Positions 16,519-24,655 of a stretch of DNA of 49,014 nt are shown piece by piece. Source of the stretch: Arthrobacter mangrovi (GTDB taxonomy: Bacteria; Actinomycetota; Actinomycetes; Actinomycetales; Micrococcaceae); assembly GCF_026011795.1 (NCBI RefSeq), contig NZ_BRVS01000030.1, positions 1 through 49,014 on the forward strand. Reading direction: 5' to 3'. The notes beneath the pieces were generated by a model. It did no database searches. It was not told the origin of the DNA and saw only the letters and a program-made list of their open reading frames with translations. Within the stretch, counting starts at the first letter, position 1. Each line of letters begins with the position of its first letter. The position numbers and the translations under genes were made by a program.

Positions 16519-16905
16519 ATGAGAAAGTCACCCACGTGGCGGCTGCTGCTGCTCATGGCAGGAGTAGTGCTCGGCTTAATCGCGGGCCCGGGGGTTACGG
16601 CCCCGGCCGCTGCAGCCGGGTTCTCCCCGGCCGCCGCCCAGCGACTGACCTTGTCTGTCAACAGCAACGGCAGCTACGTCGTCCAAGGGAACAACTACAA
16701 GGACAACGTCGTCGACGTCTGGATCGTCAAGGTCAGCGGCCGCGACCGGGTCGTCGACCACCAGCGCGTCAGCCCCGGGGGCGACGACGCCTTCACGATC
16801 CGCGGCTGGGGCCTGGCCTGCAGCGAGACCTACCAGGCCGTGAGCTACAGCAAGAAGGACGATTGGGACCGGAGCGACCGCGAGCGCGTCCGCTGCGACC
16901 GCTGA
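16519..16905 (+). CDS. Small secreted protein of unknown function
   Basis: 128 residues. The start MRKSPTWRLLLLMAGVVLGL gives a typical Sec signal peptide with cleavage probably after APAAAA near residue 34, leaving a mature domain of about 94 residues rich in Asp, Arg and Val. Two cysteines in the mature part (GLACSET and RVRCDR) could form a disulfide. I see no known domain; the NGSYVVQGNNYKDNVVDVWI stretch looks like a small beta-sandwich. The frame is open upstream to 16279, but only this ATG is followed by a signal peptide, and GAGGAAG lies about 10 bases before it. A strong terminator follows, so it is monocistronic. Confidence 0.65.
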   Translation: MRKSPTWRLLLLMAGVVLGLIAGPGVTAPAAAAGFSPAAAQRLTLSVNSNGSYVVQGNNYKDNVVDVWIVKVSGRDRVVDHQRVSPGGDDAFTIRGWGLACSETYQAVSYSKKDDWDRSDRERVRCDR

Positions 16906-16985
16906 TCCGTCCCGAGCAGGACGGCCGGCACGGACCCACTGTGCACCGAATCGGCGCAGTCGGGGCAGTCGGGGCAGACAGGGAA

Positions 16986-17018
16986 GGAGGGAGGACCGGG
17001 TCCGCCGGTCCTCCCTCC
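16986..17018 (+). terminator. Intrinsic terminator of the secreted-protein gene
   Basis: GGAGGGAGGACCGG and CCGGTCCTCCCTCC form a perfect 14-pair stem around GTCCG, 80 bases after the stop codon. There is no long T tract, as is common in high-GC actinobacteria. Confidence 0.75.
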
Positions 17019-17183
17019 TCGTCAGCCAGCGGAAATCCCGGCAACCGGGGCGAGTCGCGGGAATCCGGGTCTCTGGCTGCATCTACTGTCGCTGGCCGCA
17101 CTTGGAAAAGCCTTGCATCGGACAGGCTGGCGGAATCTTGACGATTGCTGGCAGGAACCGCGGCCATGGAACGGGACCGGACC

Positions 17184-17207
17184 GGCGTTGATATCAGTGT
17201 CAACGCC
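17184..17207. repeat. Perfect inverted repeat, possible operator
   Basis: GGCGTTGA and TCAACGCC are 8-base perfect arms separated by TATCAGTG. The site lies 29 bases before the ATG of the 75-residue ORF, where a promoter or operator is expected. No further gene is seen between 16906 and 17235 apart from the terminator. Confidence 0.45.
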
Positions 17208-17235
17208 ACGCAGACCCGACCCGAAAGAAGGAGCC

Positions 17236-17463
17236 ATGAGCCTCCAACCCGCGGAATACTGGCTGGACATGCACAACGCCGAACTGCGCCTCAGGCTGGC
17301 CGAAGCCGAACGCCTCCGACGCCGCAAAGAGGCCGGTGTGCGCCCGGCCCGGCGCAGCGCCCAGTGGCGGGCGCGGCTCGCCGCGCTCGCCGCCCGTTCG
17401 GCGGCCGGCGCCCGCCGCGGCAACCGGCCCTCCGCCGTCGGCCTTTCACCGTGCCCCGACTGA
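17236..17463 (+). CDS. Small basic protein of unknown function
   Basis: 75 residues starting MSLQPAEYWLDMHNAELRLR, then a strongly basic, Ala/Arg-rich C-terminal half (RRSAQWRARLAALAARSAAG). The N-terminal half is predicted helical and amphipathic. AAGGAG ends only 2 bases before the ATG, though the upstream GAAAG extends the purine run. I recognise no family. High GC alone can open frames of this length, so the call rests on the site, the inverted repeat upstream and the compact N-terminal part. Confidence 0.45.
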   Translation: MSLQPAEYWLDMHNAELRLRLAEAERLRRRKEAGVRPARRSAQWRARLAALAARSAAGARRGNRPSAVGLSPCPD

Positions 17464-17586
17464 CACCGTCCTTCCCGGCCGGCCGCCCTTCACCGGCCGC
17501 CGCCAGGACAACTGCCTCGTCGCGGAAGGCTGTCGGTTGCCGCCGGAAAGGAGGACGATTAAGGGACGAGGTGAAGGAGGTTCGCC

Positions 17587-17778
17587 ATGTGCTATGCCTC
17601 GAACAAGGATTTCGGCTGGCGCTTCCGGAAGGAAGCGGCCGGCAAGCCGGAAAAACGCGATACGGATGATGAAATCCGCGTCGAGTCCTGGACCGCAGCG
17701 GATGACACCACGGTGCAGGCGTTCCTGGACAAGGCCACGGCTGGCGAAGAGGAAACGGCCAGCGACCGGACTCCCTAG
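17587..17778 (+). CDS. Small acidic protein of unknown function
   Basis: 63 residues: MCYASNKDFGWRFRKEAA followed by an acidic, Thr-rich tail. The excellent site AAGGAGG lies 6 bases before the ATG and a strong terminator follows 24 bases after the stop, so this is very likely a real monocistronic gene. The N-terminal MCYASNKDFGW looks like a conserved actinobacterial small-protein motif, but I cannot name a function. Two cysteines are not present (one only), so it is not an obvious metal knuckle. Confidence 0.65.
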   Translation: MCYASNKDFGWRFRKEAAGKPEKRDTDDEIRVESWTAADDTTVQAFLDKATAGEEETASDRTP

Positions 17779-17801
17779 CGGGCCCTCCGGCCGGGAGCAG
17801 C

Positions 17802-17830
17802 GAAGCCCCGCGGAAGAACCGCGGGGCTTC
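17802..17830. terminator. Intrinsic terminator between convergent genes
   Basis: GAAGCCCCGCGG and CCGCGGGGCTTC form a perfect 12-pair stem around AAGAA, between the small acidic protein gene (+) and the YqeY-like gene (-). Its symmetry suggests it works in both directions. Confidence 0.85.
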
Positions 17831-17847
17831 GCTATGGGCGGCGCCTG

Positions 17848-18312
17848 TTAGGCGAGGCGCTTGCGGACGATCTCGCTGACAGCCTTGCCGTCGAAGCGGC
17901 CGGCGACCTTCGCCGTCACGGGCTTCATCACGGCGCCCATCTGGCGCATCGACGGCTCCGTCCCATCCGCCTTCAGTCCGGCGATGACTTCGTCCACGAT
18001 GGCTTCGACGTCGGCCTCGGACAGCGGTTCCGGCAGGTAGGCCTCGATTACTTCCGCCTCCGCAATCTCGGCCGCCGCGCGCTCGGCCTCGCCGGCCTCC
18101 GTGTAGATGCGGGCCGTGTCACGCCGCTTCGCCGCTTCCTTCTGCAGCACGGCCGTCGTCTGGGCGTCATCCAGTTCGACCGGTGTCTTGCCCGACTTCT
18201 CCTTGGTGCCGATTTCGCCCAGCACATTGCGCACTGTGGTCAGGGCAGTCTTATTGCCCGCCTTCATGTGGGCAACGACGTCGGCCTGAAGCCTTTCCTT
18301 CAAAGTCGCCAT
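17848..18312 (-). CDS. GatB/YqeY domain protein
   Basis: 154 residues, the typical size of stand-alone YqeY proteins, which are related to the tRNA-binding C-terminal domain of GatB. Family features are the start MATLKERLQADVVAHMKAGN, the central ELDDAQTTAVLQKEAAKRRD and the C-terminal GAVMKPVTAKVAGRFDGKAV. The role is uncertain; a link to tRNA amidation or tRNA binding is assumed from homology. ATG 18312 was chosen over an in-frame start at 18432 because family similarity begins there. It is divergent from the phosphoesterase gene. Confidence 0.9.
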   Translation of the reverse strand: MATLKERLQADVVAHMKAGNKTALTTVRNVLGEIGTKEKSGKTPVELDDAQTTAVLQKEAAKRRDTARIYTEAGEAERAAAEIAEAEVIEAYLPEPLSEADVEAIVDEVIAGLKADGTEPSMRQMGAVMKPVTAKVAGRFDGKAVSEIVRKRLA

Positions 18313-18533
18313 GGTGTCCCTCGCTTCTCTCGTCCAATCCTTACTCAGGATTCTCGCACCCGCACAAAGGACCGCGCACACCGGCGGGCGCGCGAACGCC
18401 GTCGGACGCGATTCGTAAAGCGTGCTTCCCATCCCCGTGGCTTGCGCTTGGTTAAGTGCTTACCCTGCGCTGAAACGGTGCCAGAGGCTGGCCAGTCCGG
18501 CCCGCCTCTTATCACCCGCTCCGGAGGTTCTTC

Positions 18534-20354
18534 GTGCGCCCCAATTCCCCCAAACGATCCGCCGCCCCGCTCGGCCTGGCCGCCGGCACCCTGGCACTTA
18601 CCGTCGCCGGAAGCCTGCTCTCCCCCGCCGCGACTGCGGCTCCCGCCCAGGATCCGTCAAAAACAGGTTCCTCCGCCGCTGCCTTCCGGGGCAGCGTCGA
18701 GGTCGTCGAGGGTCCCGACGATGACCAGCAGGCCATCGACGGCGCCGTCTTCGACGACAAGAACAGGAACTCCAAGCAGGATGCCAACGAGCCGGGTGTC
18801 CCGGGAGCGACCGTCTCCAACGGCCGCGACGTTGCCACCACGGATGGCCAGGGCCGCTACGAACTGCCCGCGTTCGATAACATGACCGTTTTCGTGACGC
18901 AGCCCCGCGGCTACCAGGTACCCGTCGACGAGGACAACGTCGCCCAGTTCTTCTACCACCACCTGCCCGAAGGATCGCCGGAGCTGAAGTTCGGCGGGCT
19001 CGAGCCGACCGGCGCGCTGCCCGATGCTGTGAACTTTCCGCTGGCCAAGAGTGCACTGACCCAGTCCCCCGAGCAGCACTGCCTCATCGGCGGCGACATC
19101 CAGACCTACGACCAGGAAGAGGTTGGCTTCGCGAAGAACGGCGCCTTCGCCGATCTGGCTGCCCGCGACGACTACGCCGGCTGCGGCGCCCTCTTCATCG
19201 GCGACGTTGTCGGCGACGACCTCTCGCTGTACCCGCAGACCCGCGAGCTCGCCGGCATGCTGAACGGCCCCGCGCGCTTCCTGCCGGGCAACCACGACCT
19301 CGACTTCGATGCCACGAGCGGCGAGCATGCCTTCGATACGTTCAAGGCGAACCTCGGCCCCGACTACTACTCGTACGACGCCGGCAAGGCGCACGTCGTC
19401 GCGCTGAACACCGTGGAGTACCCGACCAAGCAGCCGGCGGCCAAGGGCGACTACAACGGCGCGCTGGACGAGCAGCAGCTCGAGTGGCTGCGCAACGACA
19501 TCGCAAAGGTGCCGGACAACAAGCTGATCGTGCTGGCCGCCCACATCCCGCTGCTGGACTATGCGGACCAAGGCAGCGCCAAGCACCAGGTGGACCAGGT
19601 CGCCGAGATCTACGAAATCCTCGAGGGCCGCGAAGCCGTGGCAGTCGGAGGACACACCCACAGCATCGAGAACATGCGCGCCGGCGATTCCCTTGAGGGC
19701 TGGGACAAGCTCTTCGGCGTCAAGGGACTGCCCTTCCCGCACATCACTGCCGGCGCCATCTCCGGCGACTGGTACTCCGGACGCGCGGACGGCACTTATC
19801 CGCTGGCGGTCCAGCGCGACGGCGGCCTGCCCGGCGTCCTCACCCTGGACATCAAGAACAATACGTTCCAGGAGCGCTTCACGGTCCGCGGCGAAGACGA
19901 CTCCCTGCAGATGGCCCTGGGCCTGAACACCCCGCGCTACCGCGACTGGTATGCCGCGAACCTCGCCAAGAAGGGCTCTGCGCCCGAGTTCACCGACCCG
20001 ACGGCGGTCTCGAAGTCCGACCTGGCCGGCGGCACCTGGCTGACCACCAACTTCTGGATGGGCAGCACCGGCTCCACGGTCAAGGTGCAGATTGACGGCG
20101 GCGAGGCCGTCGAGGCCGAGCGCACCCAGAAGATGCAGGGCGAAGGCCAGCTCGTCGGGGCCGAGTGGTCGGACCCGGTCGCCGTGCAGGAACAGTTGGT
20201 CAACGGAGGCAGCCTTGCCGACCGGATGATGCACCTGTGGCGGCTCGAGCTGCCCTCCGACCTGAGCGTCGGCGAGCACACCGCCAAGGTCATTTCGACC
20301 GACGTCCACGGGCGCGAGTTCACCGAGAGCCTGAGTTTCCAGGTGACCGAGTAG
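18534..20354 (+). CDS. Secreted calcineurin-like phosphoesterase
   Basis: 606 residues. A Sec signal peptide (MRPNSPKRSAAPLGLAAGTL to about residue 36) is followed by an SdrD-B/Cna-like beta domain (GAVFDDKNRNSKQDANEPGV, about 69-118), then a metallophosphoesterase domain: GGDIQTYDQEE, FIGDVVGDD, LPGNHDLDF, AAHIPLLD and GGHTHSIEN supply the metal ligands. A C-terminal beta domain follows. This N-domain/catalytic/C-domain layout is that of exported calcineurin-like phosphoesterases acting on phosphomonoesters or diesters outside the cell. GGAGG lies 7 bases before the GTG start. Alone in its transcription unit, with a terminator after it. Confidence 0.9.
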   Translation: MRPNSPKRSAAPLGLAAGTLALTVAGSLLSPAATAAPAQDPSKTGSSAAAFRGSVEVVEGPDDDQQAIDGAVFDDKNRNSKQDANEPGVPGATVSNGRDVATTDGQGRYELPAFDNMTVFVTQPRGYQVPVDEDNVAQFFYHHLPEGSPELKFGGLEPTGALPDAVNFPLAKSALTQSPEQHCLIGGDIQTYDQEEVGFAKNGAFADLAARDDYAGCGALFIGDVVGDDLSLYPQTRELAGMLNGPARFLPGNHDLDFDATSGEHAFDTFKANLGPDYYSYDAGKAHVVALNTVEYPTKQPAAKGDYNGALDEQQLEWLRNDIAKVPDNKLIVLAAHIPLLDYADQGSAKHQVDQVAEIYEILEGREAVAVGGHTHSIENMRAGDSLEGWDKLFGVKGLPFPHITAGAISGDWYSGRADGTYPLAVQRDGGLPGVLTLDIKNNTFQERFTVRGEDDSLQMALGLNTPRYRDWYAANLAKKGSAPEFTDPTAVSKSDLAGGTWLTTNFWMGSTGSTVKVQIDGGEAVEAERTQKMQGEGQLVGAEWSDPVAVQEQLVNGGSLADRMMHLWRLELPSDLSVGEHTAKVISTDVHGREFTESLSFQVTE

Positions 20355-20378
20355 CTTCCGGCCCGCACGAACCGGCAC

Positions 20379-20428
20379 GGTGCCGGCGCCCGTCGGAGCC
20401 ACTGCGGCTCACGGCGGGTTCCGGCACC
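20379..20428. terminator. Two-part stem terminator between convergent genes
   Basis: Outer arms GGTGCCGG (20379-20386) and CCGGCACC (20421-20428) enclose an inner imperfect stem CCCGTCGGAGCC/GGCTCACGGCGGG around ACTGC. It lies between the phosphoesterase (+) and a membrane protein gene (-). Confidence 0.65.
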
Positions 20429-20453
20429 GGCGCTTATCCACCATCGTGACCAC

Positions 20454-20984
20454 TCACCGGTCGGGGTAGTTCACGAATCTTTGGACGTCGCGAAGCTGTT
20501 GCTGAAGCTCCTCTACGGCGCTCTTGTACCGGGCGAATTCCATCCTGCGGCACCTTTGTTCACGGTAGCTGGCCCACAGCGCGTAGATTCCCAGCGGGAC
20601 TGCCGCCAGGCAGCCCCAGCCGGCCATCGTGAAAAAGTCGAGGGCCACGGGCACCGCCTGCTGGAAGCCGCGAAGATCATTCACCCCTCCGACAACATTG
20701 GCCATCAGTGAATCCAACCGCTTCAAATAGTCCCCGACCAGCGGCGTGGCCGACAGGGACGGCGCCGACAGGGGCGCTCCGGCGGGCCAGCGCGGGTCGA
20801 TGGGATTGGCCAGCACATAAATGCCGGCCCCGACGCTGGCCGCCACAAAAACACCCGCCGCCCCGAGGGCGGTCCAATGCAGTTTGCGGGGATACCAAAA
20901 GCGCAGCAACAGCGCCGTCCCGAGAGCCAGAGACCAAATGAGGGTCTGCAACCCGCCGATGCTGATACCGGCAAGAATATCCAC
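20454..20984 (-). CDS. Membrane protein of unknown function
   Basis: 176 residues. Three likely membrane helices lie at about 8-28 (LQTLIWSLALGTALLLRFW), 37-59 (WTALGAAGVFVAASVGAGIY) and 115-138 (FFTMAGWGCLAAVPLGIYAL). A charged, coiled-coil C-terminus follows (CRRMEFARYKSAVEELQQQL). No family recognised. The start is GTG at 20984 with a poor ribosome-binding site. It stands alone between two terminators, and base composition is slightly lower in GC than its neighbours. Confidence 0.6.
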   Translation of the reverse strand: MDILAGISIGGLQTLIWSLALGTALLLRFWYPRKLHWTALGAAGVFVAASVGAGIYVLANPIDPRWPAGAPLSAPSLSATPLVGDYLKRLDSLMANVVGGVNDLRGFQQAVPVALDFFTMAGWGCLAAVPLGIYALWASYREQRCRRMEFARYKSAVEELQQQLRDVQRFVNYPDR

Positions 20985-21046
20985 CTAGAACAACCGCCCT
21001 TACTGCGCCCGCGCTTCTTCCCGGCGACGCTGCGGGCGCACGCACA

Positions 21047-21080
21047 AAGGAGCCCCGGCCACAGCTGGCCGGGGCTCCTT
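21047..21080. terminator. Strong intrinsic terminator
   Basis: AAGGAGCCCCGGCC and GGCCGGGGCTCCTT form a perfect 14-pair stem around ACAGCT. On the minus strand it lies 19 bases after the stop of the 27-residue membrane peptide gene, which it most likely terminates. Confidence 0.85.
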
Positions 21081-21099
21081 CAATCTATCGAAAACGCTT

Positions 21100-21183
21100 C
21101 TAGATTGCCGAGGCGATCCAAATGATCAGGGCAATGGCGACCAGGATGCCGACGATTGTCCAAATAAGGTTGCTTCCGCGCAT
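21100..21183 (-). CDS. 27-residue single-helix membrane peptide
   Basis: Starts at ATG 21183 behind a strong GGAGGAAGCACA site and ends with TAG at 21100-21102. The product begins MRGSNLIWTIVGILVAIALI and ends IWIASAI: a short basic N-terminus and one uninterrupted hydrophobic helix, so a membrane peptide with its C-terminus probably outside. It has its own terminator 19 bases downstream. The combination of site, hydrophobic logic and terminator makes it convincing despite its size. Function unknown; such peptides often bind and modulate larger membrane proteins or act in envelope stress. Confidence 0.75.
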   Translation of the reverse strand: MRGSNLIWTIVGILVAIALIIWIASAI

Positions 21184-21327
21184 TGTGCTTCCTCCGTTCT
21201 CTCTATTCCCACCATTCTTCCCATAGAAAGCACCCTTATGGGTCGAAGAGGCCAAATCCGCCATGGTGGGCTGCCTCACGTCCCGGCTCCGGCCAGCGCA
21301 AACGCTGCCTGGCCGCCGTGCGGAAGC

Positions 21328-22179
21328 TCAATGATGCAGCTGCATCCGCTGGAGGATCGTGGCGGAGATTTCCTCGACCGACATCGAGGCGGAGTTCACG
21401 TACGGGATCTGGTTGAACCGGTACATCTCCTCGGCGTTGCGCAGCTCGTAGCTGCACTGGGCCAGCGAGGCGTAGCCGCTGTCGGGACGCCGTTCCGTCC
21501 GGATCTGGCTGAGCCGGACGGGCAGCGAGGTCAGGCCGAAGCACTTGCGGACGAACGGCCGCAGCGGCTCCGGCAGCGTCTGCTGGGCGAAGTCCTCTTC
21601 GACCAGCGGAAAGTTGGCGGCCAGGATGCCGTGCTGCAGGGCCAGGTACATCGTCGTCGGAGTCTTGCCGCAGCGGGACGGGGCGATCAGGATCAGCTCC
21701 GCGCGTTCCAGGGCGCGGATGGACTGACCGTCGTCGTGCTCTATGGCATACTCGACGGCGGTCATGCGCGACTGGTAGCGGATGGCGTCGCCGACGCCGT
21801 GGGCCTTGCCCGGCTCCCCGCTGGCCGGGGAATGCAGCGCGTCCTCCACCCGGCCAATGTGCGTGCCGAACAGGTCCAGGAAGTGCCCCTTGCTCTGCGA
21901 CAGGATCTCGCGGATCTCCCGGTTGACGGCGGTCGAAAAGACGATCGGGCGCGGACCCGTGGCCGCGATGCCGTCGATTACCTCGATGACGCGGCAGGCC
22001 TCCACGGCGGTGGTGATGAACGGTATGGTGCGGCGTTCGAACGTGTGGCCCGGAAACTGGGTCAGCAGCGTGTTGCCCAGGGTCTCCGCGGTGATTCCGG
22101 TGCTGTCCGAAAGGAAGAAGACCACGGGGGCGGCGCCATGCGCGGCCCCCGTGGCTTCCTCATGCGTTGCCTCGGACAC
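21328..22179 (-). CDS. ppsR: Pyruvate, water dikinase regulatory protein (DUF299)
   Basis: 283 residues. Bifunctional kinase/pyrophosphorylase that inactivates and reactivates PEP synthase by phosphorylating a threonine next to its catalytic histidine. Family signatures are FFLSDSTGITAETLGNTLL near the N-terminus, the P-loop-like APSRCGKTPTTMYLA and SYELRNAEEMYRFNQIPYVN near the C-terminus. The GTG start at 22179 directly abuts the ppsA stop codon, so it is translated from the same mRNA as its target enzyme, which confirms the assignment to the PEP synthase branch rather than the PPDK branch. Confidence 0.93.
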   Translation of the reverse strand: MSEATHEEATGAAHGAAPVVFFLSDSTGITAETLGNTLLTQFPGHTFERRTIPFITTAVEACRVIEVIDGIAATGPRPIVFSTAVNREIREILSQSKGHFLDLFGTHIGRVEDALHSPASGEPGKAHGVGDAIRYQSRMTAVEYAIEHDDGQSIRALERAELILIAPSRCGKTPTTMYLALQHGILAANFPLVEEDFAQQTLPEPLRPFVRKCFGLTSLPVRLSQIRTERRPDSGYASLAQCSYELRNAEEMYRFNQIPYVNSASMSVEEISATILQRMQLHH

Positions 22180-24600
22180 TCAGACCGCGGACTTGTCGCC
22201 GGTGCGGGCCAGGCGCAGCCAGGTCTCCGTCACTGCGTCGGGGTTGAGCGAGATCGACTCGATGCCCTGCTCCAGCAACCATTCCGCCAGGTCGGGGTGG
22301 TCGCTCGGGCCCTGGCCGCAGATGCCCACATACTTGCCGCGGGCACGGCAGGCGGCAATGGCCATCTCCAGTAGCTTCCGGACCGCCGGATTACGCTCGT
22401 CGAACGCACCCGCAACCAGCGCCGAGTCCCGGTCAAGTCCGAGGGTGAGCTGGGTCAGGTCGTTCGAGCCGATGGAGAAGCCGTCGAAGTAGTCCAGGAA
22501 CTCGTCGGCGAGCAGCGCGTTGGCCGGCAGTTCGCACATCATGACGATCTCGAGGCCGTCCTCGCCGCGCCGCAGACCGTTGGCGGCCAGCAGTTCGGTG
22601 ACGCCGCGGGCCTCCTCCAGGGTGCGCACGAACGGGACCATCAGCTTGATGTTGGTCAGACCCATCTCGTTGCGCGCGAACTTCAGGGCCTCGCACTCGA
22701 GCTCGAAGGCCTGGCGGAAGGACTCGGAGAGGTACCGGGAGGCGCCCCGGTAGCCGATCATCGGGTTTTCCTCGGTCGGCTCGAAGGCCGGACCGCCGAG
22801 CAGGTTCGCGTACTCGTTGGACTTGAAGTCGGAGAGCCGGATGATCACCGGCTCCGGGGCGAAGGCTGCAGCGATGGTGGAGATGCCCTCGGCGAGCCGC
22901 TTCACGTAGAAGTCGCGCGGCCCGTCGTAGGCGGCGATCCGCTCGCGGATCTGCTGGACCGTGTAGTCCGAGAGCGCGGCGGGGCGCTCAAGCTCGCCGT
23001 CCAAAGCCAGCAGCGCGTTGGGGTGGATGCCGATCTGGCGGTTGATGATGAACTCCAGGCGGGCCAAGCCCACCCCGTTGTGCGGCAGCCGGGCGAAGCT
23101 GAAGGCCTGCTCCGGAGTGCCGACGTTCATCATGATCTTCACCGGTGCCGGCGGCATCGTGTCCAGCGAGGTCTCGTGCAGCGTGTAGTCGAGCAGGCCC
23201 TGGTAGACCAGGCCGGCCTCGCCCTCCGCGCAGGAGACCGTCACGGGGGTGCCGTCGGCCATCACACGGGACGCGTTCCCGGTGCCGACCACTGCAGGGA
23301 TGCCCAGCTCGCGGGCGATGATCGCGGCGTGGCAGGTGCGGCCGCCGCGGTCGGTGATGATGGCCGCGGCCTTCTTCATGATCGGTTCCCAGTCGGGGTC
23401 GGTCATGTTCGCCACCAGGACGTCGCCGGGCTCGAAGGATGCCATCTGGTCGATCGAGGTCAGCACGCGCACCTGGCCTGCACCGATGCGCTGGCCGATG
23501 GCGCGGCCCTCGGCCAGGACCTTGGAGCGTTCATTGAGGACGAAGCGGGAGAGGGTTCCGCTGGCCTTCCGCGACTCGACCGTCTCGGGGCGGGCCTGCA
23601 GGATGTAGAGTTCCCCGTCCACGCCGTCCTTGCCCCATTCGATGTCCATGGGCCGGCCGTAGTGGGCTTCGATGGCCATCGCGTGCCGGGCCAGCTGCTC
23701 GACCTCAGCGTCGGTGAGGCTGAAGCGGCCGCGCTGCTCCCGGGTCACCGGCACGAAATCGACGGTCCGGCCGAGTTCCTGCGATTCGGTGTACGTCATC
23801 TGCAGGGCCTTCTCGCCCAGTCCGCGCTTGAGGATCGCCGGCCGGCCCGCCGCGAGGGTGGGCTTATGCACGTAGAACTCGTCCGGGTTGACCGCGCCCT
23901 GGACTACGGCCTCGCCGAGGCCGTAGGAGGACGTGATGAAGACGGCGTCGGTGAAGCCGGATTCGGTGTCCATGGTGAACATGACACCGGAGGCGCCGAT
24001 GTCCGAGCGGACCATGCGCTGGATCCCGGCCGAGAGCGCGACCTCGGAGTGCGTGAAACCGTGGTGGACCCGGTAGGCGATGGCGCGGTCGTTGTAGAGC
24101 GATGCAAAGACGTCCTTGATGGCCAGCAGCACGTTGTCGATGCCGCGGATGTTCAGGAAGGTCTCCTGCTGGCCCGCGAAGGAGGCATCCGGCAGGTCCT
24201 CGGCAGTGGCGCTGGAACGCACCGCCCAGGAAACCTCCGACTCGTTGCCGTGGCCTTCGGTCAGTTTGGCGTAGGCGCCCCGGACTTCCTCCTCGAACCC
24301 GGCCGGGAACGGAGCCTGGCGGATCAGGTCCCGGATGGCGGTGCCAGCCTTGGCCAGGGCCGTCACGTTGTCGCTGTCCAGGTCTTCGAGGATTGCTGCG
24401 ATGCTGGCTTCGAGACCCGACTCCTGCAGGAAACGCCGGTAGGCGTCCGCCGTCGTCGCAAAGCCCTCCGGGACCCGGACCCCGGCCGTGGCCAGGTTGC
24501 CGATCAATTCCCCGAGCGAGGCGTTCTTGCCTCCGACCTGTTCAAGGTCGGCCAGCCCAAGTTCGGTGAACCAAAGAACGTCGGTCATAGTGTCGGTCAT
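22180..24600 (-). CDS. ppsA: Phosphoenolpyruvate synthase (pyruvate, water dikinase)
   Basis: 806 residues. Makes PEP from pyruvate and ATP for gluconeogenesis. Domain order: ATP-grasp N-terminal domain ([15 protein letters not shown]), swivelling phosphohistidine domain with [20 protein letters not shown] holding the catalytic His and the threonine targeted by the regulator, and C-terminal TIM barrel with [31 protein letters not shown] and the catalytic Cys in [22 protein letters not shown] lies 9 bases before ATG 24600. A 12-base tandem duplication spans the start (24581-24604), duplicating the start codon so that the protein begins MTDTMTD. Lies 55 bases after cycA. Confidence 0.96.
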   Translation of the reverse strand: MTDTMTDVLWFTELGLADLEQVGGKNASLGELIGNLATAGVRVPEGFATTADAYRRFLQESGLEASIAAILEDLDSDNVTALAKAGTAIRDLIRQAPFPAGFEEEVRGAYAKLTEGHGNESEVSWAVRSSATAEDLPDASFAGQQETFLNIRGIDNVLLAIKDVFASLYNDRAIAYRVHHGFTHSEVALSAGIQRMVRSDIGASGVMFTMDTESGFTDAVFITSSYGLGEAVVQGAVNPDEFYVHKPTLAAGRPAILKRGLGEKALQMTYTESQELGRTVDFVPVTREQRGRFSLTDAEVEQLARHAMAIEAHYGRPMDIEWGKDGVDGELYILQARPETVESRKASGTLSRFVLNERSKVLAEGRAIGQRIGAGQVRVLTSIDQMASFEPGDVLVANMTDPDWEPIMKKAAAIITDRGGRTCHAAIIARELGIPAVVGTGNASRVMADGTPVTVSCAEGEAGLVYQGLLDYTLHETSLDTMPPAPVKIMMNVGTPEQAFSFARLPHNGVGLARLEFIINRQIGIHPNALLALDGELERPAALSDYTVQQIRERIAAYDGPRDFYVKRLAEGISTIAAAFAPEPVIIRLSDFKSNEYANLLGGPAFEPTEENPMIGYRGASRYLSESFRQAFELECEALKFARNEMGLTNIKLMVPFVRTLEEARGVTELLAANGLRRGEDGLEIVMMCELPANALLADEFLDYFDGFSIGSNDLTQLTLGLDRDSALVAGAFDERNPAVRKLLEMAIAACRARGKYVGICGQGPSDHPDLAEWLLEQGIESISLNPDAVTETWLRLARTGDKSAV

Positions 24601-24655
24601 AGTGTGGTGCTCCTTTTGAGAAACAGCGCTAAACGTGTGGACAAAACTTTGATGG

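Noticed and set aside
16260-16520. Known riboswitch (T-box, cobalamin, c-di-AMP, SAM) before the secreted protein
   Set aside because: None of the diagnostic conserved strings of these classes was found; only generic hairpins are present.
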